This document shows, piece by piece, positions 55,108 to 62,407 of a stretch of 62,407 bases of DNA (positions are counted from its first letter, which is position 1; each line of letters begins with the position of its first letter). The DNA is from Oryzibacter oryziterrae. GTDB lineage: Bacteria > Pseudomonadota > Alphaproteobacteria > Rhizobiales > Pleomorphomonadaceae. The stretch lies in assembly GCF_021864535.1 (NCBI RefSeq), contig NZ_JAKJIC010000023.1, forward strand, positions 1 to 62,407, in the 5' to 3' direction. The notes under the pieces were generated by a model that searched no databases, had not been told where the DNA came from, and worked only from the letters and a program-made list of their open reading frames with translations. Position numbers and translations under genes: made by a program.

Positions 55108-55806
55108 ATGCCCTATGGCATCCGATTGCAGGTTTCAGGTGCGCGGGCCTGTTTCACCCGGCCCGAGATGAAGGTGGAGCGCGTCTCCTATGACGTGATG
55201 ACGCCGTCGGCCGCACGCGGCATTCTGGAGGCGATCCACTGGAAGCCGGCGATCCGCTGGATCGTCGACGAGATCCATGTGTTGAAGCCGATCCGCTTCC
55301 AGTCGATCCGCCGCAACGAGGTGGGCCATAAGGCGCCGGCCGGCAAGATCAAGCAGGCCATGAACCGGGGCGACCTCGGCGATCTTCAGATACTGGTCGA
55401 TGAGGACCGCCAGCAGCGCGCCGCCACCGTGCTGGTGGACGTTGCCTATGTCATCGTCGCCCATTTCGAGATGACCGCGAAGGCGGGGCCGGAGGATAAC
55501 GAGGGCAAGCACCTCGACACATTCAACCGGCGAGCCGAACGCGGCCAGTGCTTCCACCAACCTTGCCTGGGGACACGGGAGTTCGACGCGCGGTTTGAGC
55601 TTCTCGCCCCCGAAGCGCCCCTGCCCATGGCGACCCCGAGCGATCGGACACCCGGTCTGGGCTTCGGCCAGCCGCGCGATCTCGGCTTCATGCTGTTCGA
55701 CATCGATCACGCCGCACCCGGCCGCCCGTCGCTGTTCTTCCGCGCCGCGCTGAAGGACGGGGTGATGACGGTGCCGCATCCCGAGGCAAAGGAGGTGCTG
55801 CGATGA
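55108..55806 (+). CDS. cas5c: Cas5c (Cas5d) pre-crRNA processing subunit
   Basis: A 232-residue RAMP-fold protein of the Cas5 type I-C (Dvulg) family. In type I-C it also cuts the CRISPR transcript, taking over Cas6's role. It opens with GIRLQVSGARACFTRPEMKVERVSYDVMTPSAARGILEAIHWKPAIRW, the signature of the family. The ATG at 55108 follows GGAGG by 6 bases. The stop overlaps the cas8c start (ATGA). The catalytic residues were not assigned individually. No cas6 gene is present, as expected. Confidence 0.94.
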   Translation: MPYGIRLQVSGARACFTRPEMKVERVSYDVMTPSAARGILEAIHWKPAIRWIVDEIHVLKPIRFQSIRRNEVGHKAPAGKIKQAMNRGDLGDLQILVDEDRQQRAATVLVDVAYVIVAHFEMTAKAGPEDNEGKHLDTFNRRAERGQCFHQPCLGTREFDARFELLAPEAPLPMATPSDRTPGLGFGQPRDLGFMLFDIDHAAPGRPSLFFRAALKDGVMTVPHPEAKEVLR

Positions 55807-57581
55807 GCATTCTCGCGTCCCTCGTGCGCGCCTACGATCGGCTGCCCGACGCACCGCCGTTCGGGTTTTCGTCGGAAAAAATCGGCTTTGTGATCTCGCT
55901 CAACGAGGACGGGACACCGGCGGGCAAGCCGACAGACCTCCGCGCCGAGGATAAGAAACGGACGCCGGTGCAGATGTTCGTGCCGGCGGCCATCAAGCGC
56001 ACGGTGGGTATCGCGCCCAACTTCCTGTGGGACAAGACGTCCTATGTCCTTGGGATTACGGCAGGCGAGGGCAAGCGTACTGCCGATGAGCATGCCGCGT
56101 TCGTGAAGCGACATATGGAAGATCTGGCCGCCGTCGACGACTCCGGCCTCAAGGTCCTCATTCAGTTCCTTTCAGCATGGACGCCGGAGCGATTTGCCGA
56201 GTTGGAGTGGCCGGAGGAGATGAAGGACCAGAATGTGGTCTTCTGTCTTGAAGCGGAGCGGAAAAGCAACGTCCGCCTGCACGACCGCCCCGCAGCCAAG
56301 GCGCTCTGGGCCCGGCTTTCGGCGGCCGGCGACAAGACGGAAGCCATCTGTCTGGTGTCGGGCGAACGGGGACCGGTGGCCCGATTGCATCCGGCGATCA
56401 AGGGCGTCTGGGGCGCGCAATCCTCCGGCGCCTCCATCGTCTCGTTCAATCTCGACGCCTTCACCTCCTACGGCCACGAGCAGGGCGACAATGCGCCCGT
56501 GTCGGAGATGGCGGCGGCGGCCTACACCACCGCGCTGAACACCTTCCTGCGCCGCGACAGCGGCCACAGCATCCAGATCGGCGATGCCTCCACGGTGTTC
56601 TGGGCGGATGCGAGCGAGGCGGAGAAAGTTGCTGCCGCCGAAGGCCTGTTCGCAGGCTTTTGGGACGATGACGAGGAGGGCGGGGCGGAGCCGGCACCGG
56701 GCGCCTCCGATGGTATCCACACAACTGCGATCCGCGGCAAGCTCGAACAGATCCGGGAGGGCGTGCCCCTGAAACACGTGGAGCCCGAGCTTGCAGAGGG
56801 GGTGCGCTTCTTCGTGCTCGGCCTGGCCCCCAACGCGGCCCGGCTCTCCATACGCTTCTATTTCGAGGATGACTTCGGGGCGATCACAGAGAACTACCAG
56901 CGTTATCTGGCCGACATGCGGATTGAGCCGCCACCACGCGGCGGCCGACCGGCACTGTGGAAATATCTTGCCGAGACGGCGGTGCTCGGCAAACGCGAGA
57001 ATGTGCCGCCCAATCTGGCCGGAGAGTGGATGCGCGCCATCCTCACCGGTAGCCGCTACCCACAAACCCTGCTCGCCACAGTGCTGATGCGCCTTCGTGC
57101 CGACAAGGACGTGAACGGGCTGCGTGTGGGGATTCTGAAGGCGCTGCTCATTCGAAATCTGAACAGGGAGGATACGCCCGTGGCCCTCAAGCCAGATTAT
57201 CCCAGCAAAGGCTATCAGCTCGGACGGCTTTTCGCCGTCTATGAGCGCATCCAGTCCGACGCCCTCGGCGGCAAGGTCAACGCCACCATCAAGGACAAGT
57301 TCTACGGCTCGGCATCTGCCCAGCCACGCAAGGTGTTCGGACTTCTGGAAAAGAACTCGGCCAACCACCTGTCCAAACTCGGCAAACAGAAGCCGGGGCT
57401 GAAGGTGAACCACGAGAAGCTTGTCGGCGACATCCTCGGTCGAATGGACCCTGGAGAGGATCCCTTTCCGACCGCCTTTTCCGCCGAGGATCAGGCCCTG
57501 TTCGGCCTCGGCTATCACCATCAGCGCAGTGAATTCTTCAAGTCCACCAAGGACACCCATTCCGAGGAGACCGCCCAATGA
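55803..57581 (+). CDS. cas8c: Cas8c (Csd1) large subunit
   Basis: A 592-residue Cascade large subunit for PAM recognition and R-loop formation. It matches Csd1: the N-terminal GFSSEKIGFVISLNEDGTP, VQMFVPAAIKRT and PNFLWDKTSYVLG; the middle ICLVSGERGPVARLHPAIKGV; and the C-terminal NREDTPVALKPDYPSKGYQLGRLFAVYERIQ. The start overlaps the cas5c stop and the stop overlaps cas7c (ATGA each side). An internal ribosome site within the last quarter should also produce Cas11c. Confidence 0.95.
   Translation: MSILASLVRAYDRLPDAPPFGFSSEKIGFVISLNEDGTPAGKPTDLRAEDKKRTPVQMFVPAAIKRTVGIAPNFLWDKTSYVLGITAGEGKRTADEHAAFVKRHMEDLAAVDDSGLKVLIQFLSAWTPERFAELEWPEEMKDQNVVFCLEAERKSNVRLHDRPAAKALWARLSAAGDKTEAICLVSGERGPVARLHPAIKGVWGAQSSGASIVSFNLDAFTSYGHEQGDNAPVSEMAAAAYTTALNTFLRRDSGHSIQIGDASTVFWADASEAEKVAAAEGLFAGFWDDDEEGGAEPAPGASDGIHTTAIRGKLEQIREGVPLKHVEPELAEGVRFFVLGLAPNAARLSIRFYFEDDFGAITENYQRYLADMRIEPPPRGGRPALWKYLAETAVLGKRENVPPNLAGEWMRAILTGSRYPQTLLATVLMRLRADKDVNGLRVGILKALLIRNLNREDTPVALKPDYPSKGYQLGRLFAVYERIQSDALGGKVNATIKDKFYGSASAQPRKVFGLLEKNSANHLSKLGKQKPGLKVNHEKLVGDILGRMDPGEDPFPTAFSAEDQALFGLGYHHQRSEFFKSTKDTHSEETAQ
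57180..57581 (+). CDS. cas11c: Cas11c small subunit from internal start within cas8c
   Basis: Type I-C systems make the small Cascade subunit by translating the 3' part of cas8c from an internal start. Here AGGGAGGA (57165-57172) lies 7 bases before a GTG at 57180 in the cas8c frame. It would give a 133-residue protein starting at VALKPDYPSKGYQLG, the size and region expected for Cas11c. The helical content (YERIQSDALGG, KVFGLLEKNSANHLSKLGK) suits a small subunit. No expression evidence exists here; the GTG could be only a coincidence within Cas8c. Confidence 0.6.
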   Translation: MALKPDYPSKGYQLGRLFAVYERIQSDALGGKVNATIKDKFYGSASAQPRKVFGLLEKNSANHLSKLGKQKPGLKVNHEKLVGDILGRMDPGEDPFPTAFSAEDQALFGLGYHHQRSEFFKSTKDTHSEETAQ

Positions 57582-58531
57582 CCGCTCTCGCCAATCGCTA
57601 TGACTTCGTGCTCCTGTTCGAGGTGACGCGGGGCAATCCCAACGGCGACCCGGACGCCGGCAACATGCCGCGCATCGATCCGGAGACCAATTACGGCCTC
57701 GTCTCGGATGTCAGCCTGAAGCGCAAGATCCGCAACTTCGTCGAAATGGCCCATGCCGGGGAAGAGGGCAGGCACATCTATGTGCAGGAGGGTTCCATCC
57801 TCAACGAAAAGCACCGCGAAGCCTACAAGGCGTTGCGCCCCGGCGATACCAAGGTGGAGAAAGACGCCAAGCTCAATCCCAAGGACGATGCAGAGGCGAG
57901 AAAGCTCACCGACTTCATGTGCCGCAACTTCTTCGACGTGCGGACCTTCGGAGCGGTGATGTCGACCGGCATCAACTGCGGCCAGGTGCGCGGCCCGGTG
58001 CAGATGGCTTTCGCCCAGTCGATCGAACCCATCGTGCCGCAGGAAATCTCCATCACCCGCATGGCGGCTACCAATGAGGCCGAGAAGAAGCAGAAGGCCG
58101 AGGGCGACGACAGTTCGGACCGTACCGACAACCGCACCATGGGCCGCAAGCACATCGTGCCCTACGGTCTCTACCGCGCCCATGGCTTCATCTCGGCCAA
58201 ACTGGCGGAGCGCACCGGTTTCAGTGAAGCCGATCTCGACCTGCTGCTGACCGCACTGGAGAGCATGTTCGAGCACGATCATTCTGCCGCCCGCGGCGAG
58301 ATGGCCAGCCGCAAGCTCATCGTCTTCAAGCACGACACCGCGCTCGGCAAGGCGCCGGCACACAAGCTCTTCGATCTCGTCCAGGTCGGGCGCAATATCG
58401 ACGGCGCGTTCCGTGCCGTGGATGACCCCGGCATCGGCAACGCCGCCCCCGCGCGCAAGTTCTCCGACTATCTCGTCGAGATCGACCGCGCCAGTCTTCC
58501 CGACGGCGTCGAGATCATCGAGCGTCTGTGA
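57578..58531 (+). CDS. cas7c: Cas7c (Csd2) backbone subunit
   Basis: A 317-residue Cascade backbone protein of the Csd2/Csh2 family. The N-terminal YDFVLLFEVTRGNPNGDPDAGNMPRIDPETNYGLVSDVSLKRKIRN is characteristic, as are CRNFFDVRTFGAVMSTG and QVRGPVQMAFAQSIEPI. Multiple copies coat the crRNA. Its start is coupled to cas8c (ATGA), and its stop shares one base with the cas4 start. Confidence 0.96.
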   Translation: MTALANRYDFVLLFEVTRGNPNGDPDAGNMPRIDPETNYGLVSDVSLKRKIRNFVEMAHAGEEGRHIYVQEGSILNEKHREAYKALRPGDTKVEKDAKLNPKDDAEARKLTDFMCRNFFDVRTFGAVMSTGINCGQVRGPVQMAFAQSIEPIVPQEISITRMAATNEAEKKQKAEGDDSSDRTDNRTMGRKHIVPYGLYRAHGFISAKLAERTGFSEADLDLLLTALESMFEHDHSAARGEMASRKLIVFKHDTALGKAPAHKLFDLVQVGRNIDGAFRAVDDPGIGNAAPARKFSDYLVEIDRASLPDGVEIIERL

Positions 58532-59208
58532 TGGACGGGCAGGGTGCCACTTCCATCGCTTCCCAGGAGCCGGGGAGTGAGCCCATCCCGCTCTCCGCTC
58601 TGCAACACGCGGTCTATTGTCTGCGGCAGGCGGCGCTGATCCATCTGGAGCGTCTTTGGGAGGAGAACCGTTTCACGGCGGAGGGGCACGTGCTGCATGT
58701 GGTCGCCGACAAGCCCGGTAGCCGCCGTGCGCGCGGCGTGCGCCGGGTGACCGGTCTTGCGCTCGGTGCGCCGCGGCTCGGGCTTGCCGGCGTTGCCGAT
58801 CTCGTCGAGTTCCGCCAGGAGGCCGATGGCGAGACCGCCTTTCCGGTGGAATACAAGCGTGGCAAGCCCAAGCTCCACCGCGCCGACGAGGTGCAGCTTT
58901 GCGCACAAGCGCTCTGCCTCGAGGAGATGACCGGCCGGCCGGTCTCCGCCGGCGCGCTCTTCTACGCCGAGACCAAGCGCCGCGTCGAGGTGCCCTTCGA
59001 CGACGAGCTGCGCCGGCTGACGCTTCAGGTCGTCTCCGAACTGGCGGAAGTCTTCCGCACCCGAAGCACGCCGCCGCCAACTGTCCACCGCAGCCGCTGT
59101 CGCGCGTGTTCGCTCATCGATCTTTGCAAGCCGGATCTTGCCGGACGCGACGTGCGCGGCTGGCGTCGCCGCATGGTCGATCGGCTGATTGCCGAGGCGC
59201 TCCCATGA
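58531..59208 (+). CDS. cas4: Cas4 exonuclease of the adaptation module
   Basis: A 225-residue Cas4 with the RecB-like nuclease residues D90, E107 and K109 (PVEYKRG) and four cysteines for a 4Fe-4S cluster (C30, C190, C193 and C199; HRSRCRACSLIDLC). Cas4 trims prespacers and checks the PAM during adaptation. The ATG at 58531 overlaps the cas7c stop by one base; a GTG one codon earlier is ignored. It is followed directly by cas1. Confidence 0.94.
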   Translation: MDGQGATSIASQEPGSEPIPLSALQHAVYCLRQAALIHLERLWEENRFTAEGHVLHVVADKPGSRRARGVRRVTGLALGAPRLGLAGVADLVEFRQEADGETAFPVEYKRGKPKLHRADEVQLCAQALCLEEMTGRPVSAGALFYAETKRRVEVPFDDELRRLTLQVVSELAEVFRTRSTPPPTVHRSRCRACSLIDLCKPDLAGRDVRGWRRRMVDRLIAEALP

Positions 59209-60239
59209 AGAAGCTGCTCAACACGGTCTATGTGACGACCGAAGGCGCCTCCCTGCGCAAGGACGGCGAAAACCTGGTGGCCGAGGTGGAGGGGGCCGAG
59301 CGCGCCCGCGTACCGCTGCACATGCTGGCGTCGCTGGTTGTCTTCGGGCCGATCTTCGTCTCGCCGGCCCTGATCGGCGCCTGCGCCGGCGGCGGCATCA
59401 CCATCGTGCTGCTCGACCGGGCCGGCCGCTTCCAGGCGCGCATCGAAGGCCCAGTGAGCGGCAACGTGCTCTTGCGTCGGGCGCAATATCGCGCTTCCGA
59501 CACCCCGGAAGAGATCGTCCGCTCCTTCCTCGTCGGCAAGGTTGCCAACCAGCGTGCCGTGCTTCAGCGGGCGTTTCGCGATTACGGCGAGGACTATTCC
59601 ATTGCCGAGAAGGCTGCGCTGGAAGGCGCTGTGGATCGCCTCGGACGCATTCTCGCGCGCATCGAGCGACTTGACGATACGCTCGACACCTTGCGGGGCT
59701 CGGAAGGGGAGGCGGCGCAGATCTACTTCTCGGTTTTCGACCTGTTGATCCGCAGCCCCGACGCCGAGCTTCGCTGGAGCGGTCGCTCGCGGCGCCCGCC
59801 GCTCGACGCCATCAACGCGCTCCTGTCGTTTCTCTATGCCTTGCTCACCCACGATTGCCGCGCCGCAGCGGAGGCCGTGGGTCTCGATCCGGCGGTCGGC
59901 TTTCTGCACCGCGACCGCCCGGGCCGTCCGTCGCTGGCCCTCGACCTGATGGAGGAACTGCGCCCCGTGCTGGCCGATCGGCTGGCGCTGTCGCTCGTCA
60001 ATCGCCGCCAACTGCGTGCCGGCGACTTCGTGACCGAGGACAGCGGAGCCGTCCGGTTGACCGACGAGGCGCGCAAGACGGTGCTGGCGGCCTGGCAGGA
60101 CCGCAAGAAGGACGAACGCCAGCATCCTTTCCTCGACGAAAAGGCTCCCCTCGGCCTCGTGCCCTATCTGCAGGCGCAAATGCTCGCCCGCCATCTGCGC
60201 GGAGACATCGATGCCTATCCGCCCTGGTTCTGGAAATAG
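59205..60239 (+). CDS. cas1: Cas1 integrase
   Basis: A 344-residue type I-C Cas1. The metal-binding triad is E169 (GSEGEAA), H235 (GFLHRDRPG) and D247 (SLALDLMEELRP). The N-terminal beta region (LLNTVYVTTEGASL) and the helical C-terminal part are complete. Cas1 with Cas2 inserts new spacers at the leader-repeat junction. The ATGA overlap with cas4 fixes the ATG at 59205. The array lies just beyond cas2. Confidence 0.97.
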   Translation: MKKLLNTVYVTTEGASLRKDGENLVAEVEGAERARVPLHMLASLVVFGPIFVSPALIGACAGGGITIVLLDRAGRFQARIEGPVSGNVLLRRAQYRASDTPEEIVRSFLVGKVANQRAVLQRAFRDYGEDYSIAEKAALEGAVDRLGRILARIERLDDTLDTLRGSEGEAAQIYFSVFDLLIRSPDAELRWSGRSRRPPLDAINALLSFLYALLTHDCRAAAEAVGLDPAVGFLHRDRPGRPSLALDLMEELRPVLADRLALSLVNRRQLRAGDFVTEDSGAVRLTDEARKTVLAAWQDRKKDERQHPFLDEKAPLGLVPYLQAQMLARHLRGDIDAYPPWFWK

Positions 60240-60248
60240 GAGGCTTGG

Positions 60249-60539
60249 TTGCTCGTATTGGTGACCTACGATGTCAACACCATCGAGGACGGCGGCAAGG
60301 GGCGTTTACGTCGCGTTGCCAAGGCTTGCCGCGACTACGGCCAGCGCGTACAGTTTTCCGTCTTCGAGATCGAGGTCGATCCGGCGCAATGGGTGCGACT
60401 GAAAGCGGAGTTGGAAAGCATCATTGACCCCAAGCACGACAGTTTGCGCTTCTATCACCTGGGTGCCAATGGCCAGCGCAAGGTGGAACACGTGGGCGCC
60501 AAGCCTGCCACCGACCTTGGCGGCACGCTGATCGTTTAG
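60249..60539 (+). CDS. cas2: Cas2 (TTG start)
   Basis: A 96-residue Cas2 of type I-C. The ferredoxin-like first strand carries D8 in LVTYDV, and the RVQFSVFEIEVD block follows. It bridges the two Cas1 dimers. The only start with a suitable ribosome site (AGGAGG, 5 bases upstream) is a TTG, so the chain should begin MLVLVTYDV. No ATG occurs near the N-terminus. It is the last cas gene; the leader and array follow after about 310 bases. Confidence 0.93.
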   Translation: MLVLVTYDVNTIEDGGKGRLRRVAKACRDYGQRVQFSVFEIEVDPAQWVRLKAELESIIDPKHDSLRFYHLGANGQRKVEHVGAKPATDLGGTLIV

Positions 60540-60851
60540 GATCGCGCTGAGAGCGGTGCATCACTTGAGCCGGCGTGCCTCGGTTTGGGACAGGCGCGGC
60601 TGCGCCTGCCAAGGGCCTCCGAAGGCTGTCAAAGGGTCTCATTTTCGCCCTCAGCAATCCACCGCAACATCCGGTGCGAACCCCAAGCGTGTCGTCGTTT
60701 CCCGGCAGGTTCGCGCAGGTTCTAGTTCATTGACATCGTGAACGTTTTTCCCGAAGCGCTGCCGAGCGGCATGGCGCGGTTGGCGCATCGACAGCGCTTT
60801 CGCGCCCGGAACGGGGTTTTCTTCCTCGCATCAAGACGATAGTGAAAGACT
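60540..60851 (+). promoter_or_regulatory. CRISPR leader region
   Basis: These 312 bases between cas2 and the first repeat hold no gene. By position and repeat orientation this is the leader that drives array transcription and marks the insertion site. A small inverted repeat GTTCA/TGAAC lies at 60725-60743. Confidence 0.7.
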
Positions 60852-62407
60852 GTCGCCCCTCACGCAGGGGCGTGGATCGAAACGTGTATCAGGTCGTCCA
60901 CACGCGCCTCACCCTCGGTCGCCCCTCACGCAGGGGCGTGGATCGAAACTCCGCCGATGACCCAGCCCGATACGACCGCGTGGTCGCCCCTCACGCAGGG
61001 GCGTGGATCGAAACACGGATAACGCTACGGCTGTGCTCGCTGATGCAGAGTCGCCCCTCACGCAGGGGCGTGGATCGAAACTGTGCCTGGCTGCGATTGC
61101 TGACGGTGATCGCGCCGTCGCCCCTCACGCAGGGGCGTGGATCGAAACGTCGAATGGCTGATGGGATGGTCTCCCGGGTGGACGTCGCCCCTCACGCAGG
61201 GGCGTGGATCGAAACCATGGATCAGACCCTAGGCCAGCGCTTGATAGAGCGTCGCCCCTCACGCAGGGGCGTGGATCGAAACCTGCTCAACAAGATTGAT
61301 GGGCGGCTCACCCGCAGTCGCCCCTCACGCAGGGGCGTGGATCGAAACAAGCCGCTCCGGACCATCCGATGCGGTCTTGCTGGTCGCCCCTCACGCAGGG
61401 GCGTGGATCGAAACTCGACGGGCGACCCCGATGCGGTTTCGGCGCTCGGGTCGCCCCTCACGCAGGGGCGTGGATCGAAACAACGCGGCCTGCATCGCCG
61501 CCTGATAGGACTTTGTCGCCCCTCACGCAGGGGCGTGGATCGAAACATGCTGACGAAGTCCGCTGACGCCGACGTCTGGGTCGCCCCTCACGCAGGGGCG
61601 TGGATCGAAACCCACCGGCGCCGGCGCATGTCCGGGCGCTTGCGAGTCGCCCCTCACGCAGGGGCGTGGATCGAAACAACTGATCAGCGGCGATAAATCG
61701 AGACCTCCACGCGTCGCCCCTCACGCAGGGGCGTGGATCGAAACCCCGACCGTGTGAATTTGTCCGACCTGACCGCCAAGGTCGCCCCTCACGCAGGGGC
61801 GTGGATCGAAACTCGTGCTCGACGGCAATGCGGCGGGCGCATCGTAGTCGCCCCTCACGCAGGGGCGTGGATCGAAACTTGGCCCCCTGGCGGTGACGCC
61901 GCATTGGTCCCGTCGCCCCTCACGCAGGGGCGTGGATCGAAACGTCAATCTTGCTCTGCCAGTCGGCGCGCTCCTGCCGTCGCCCCTCACGCAGGGGCGT
62001 GGATCGAAACCCCCCTCCGCCGCAGATTGCCCTTGTCGTCGAACTGTCGCCCCTCACGCAGGGGCGTGGATCGAAACTTCGGCGCCCGTGCCGAGGTAGG
62101 CGAGGCGGCCGGTCGCCCCTCACGCAGGGGCGTGGATCGAAACCACATGCCTGTGATTGAGTTGCCGATGATCGTAATGTCGCCCCTCACGCAGGGGCGT
62201 GGATCGAAACAGCAGGATCGCATAGGGCTTGGCGTTGACCTTGAGCGTCGCCCCTCACGCAGGGGCGTGGATCGAAACAAATGTGCGCGATCGGAAGCGC
62301 CAGCGATCCGGCCCGTCGCCCCTCACGCAGGGGCGTGGATCGAAACTCCTGCGACGAAGCCAAGCTGGAGCGGCACGGCAAGTCGCCCCTCACGCAGGGG
62401 CGTGGAT
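60852..62407 (+). CRISPR. type I-C CRISPR array, 23 full repeats plus one truncated by the window edge
   Basis: The 32-base repeat begins GTCGCCCCTCACG, contains the CCCCT/AGGGG stem and ends GTGGATCGAAAC, the type I-C form whose tail gives the 5' handle. Full copies start at 60852, 60918, 60983, 61050, 61117, 61184, 61251, 61317, 61383, 61450, 61515, 61580, 61646, 61713, 61781, 61847, 61912, 61979, 62046, 62112, 62179, 62247 and 62315. A partial copy runs 62382-62407. The 23 spacers are 33-36 bases, mostly 34-35. Repeats appear identical by eye. The array continues to the right, so its full size is unknown. Confidence 0.99.

Noticed and set aside
58899-59204. An extended start for Cas1 inside cas4
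   Set aside because: The ATGA overlap at 59205 and the conserved MKKLLNTVYV start settle the start; the extension is out-of-frame cas4.
60842-62393. Open frames on both strands across the CRISPR array, with a repeated short peptide
   Set aside because: They are translations of the 32-base repeats; the repeat and spacer structure explains them completely.

Overview
This window looks like a chromosomal segment of a GC-rich alphaproteobacterium of the order Hyphomicrobiales (Rhizobiales). The evidence is EipB (DUF1849), the small psd/pssA pair, a RibN-type transporter under an FMN riboswitch, an Rkp-type capsule lipid cluster, the style of intergenic palindromes and uniformly high-GC codon use. 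The genus cannot be fixed from the sequence alone.

Layout. (1) 1-7190 is the right end of an integrative element inserted at the 3' end of guaA. It holds a candidate structured RNA, a DUF2958 gene, an AlpA-type regulator, a tightly overlapped three-gene operon of unrecognised function (1982-4550; Abi-C-like, PUA/EVE-like plus GIY-YIG-like, and class III cyclase-like proteins), a HEPN-motif protein, and a tyrosine integrase with repeated TACCGTC sites beside guaA. (2) 7192-16595 holds guaA, then a sugar ABC importer (SBP, permease, dual ATPase), an aldo/keto reductase and an altronate/galactarate dehydratase-family enzyme. A divergent GntR/FCD regulator carries two winged-helix domains, and a palindromic operator candidate lies between the divergent genes. 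(3) 16620-30633 is core and housekeeping material: eipB, a RidA protein, a GDPD, a HIT protein, a FemAB-like acyltransferase, two tandem PilZ genes, hisI, folE, a NifU-type scaffold, yidD, an MFS exporter, a secreted beta-helix protein, an FMN riboswitch with a ribN-like transporter, psd, pssA and a PuuE-type allantoinase. (4) 30837-36374 is a peptide ABC importer (oppA, oppB, oppC and a fused DF ATPase). (5) 36529-49083 is a capsule/lipid cluster: a KpsS-like Kdo-transferase, a FemAB-like protein and an SDR on the plus strand face an alpha-oxoamine synthase and a 2515-residue highly reducing type I PKS on the minus strand. It resembles the rkp-1 (rkpA/rkpG) K-antigen lipid region of rhizobia. 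(6) 49337-51908 carries prfC, a small unknown gene and tRNA-Gln(CUG). (7) 51909-62407 is a second accessory island beside that tRNA: a broken integrase relic, then a complete type I-C CRISPR-Cas operon (cas3-cas5-cas8c-cas7-cas4-cas1-cas2) and an array of 23 full repeats that runs off the right edge. Inside cas8c there is a well-formed internal ribosome binding site and GTG start that should yield the small subunit Cas11c.

Most operons show translational coupling through ATGA/GTGA/TGATG overlaps. The least explained piece of biology is the 1982-4550 operon with its HEPN-motif neighbour in the guaA island; a role in phage or plasmid defence is inferred, not shown.
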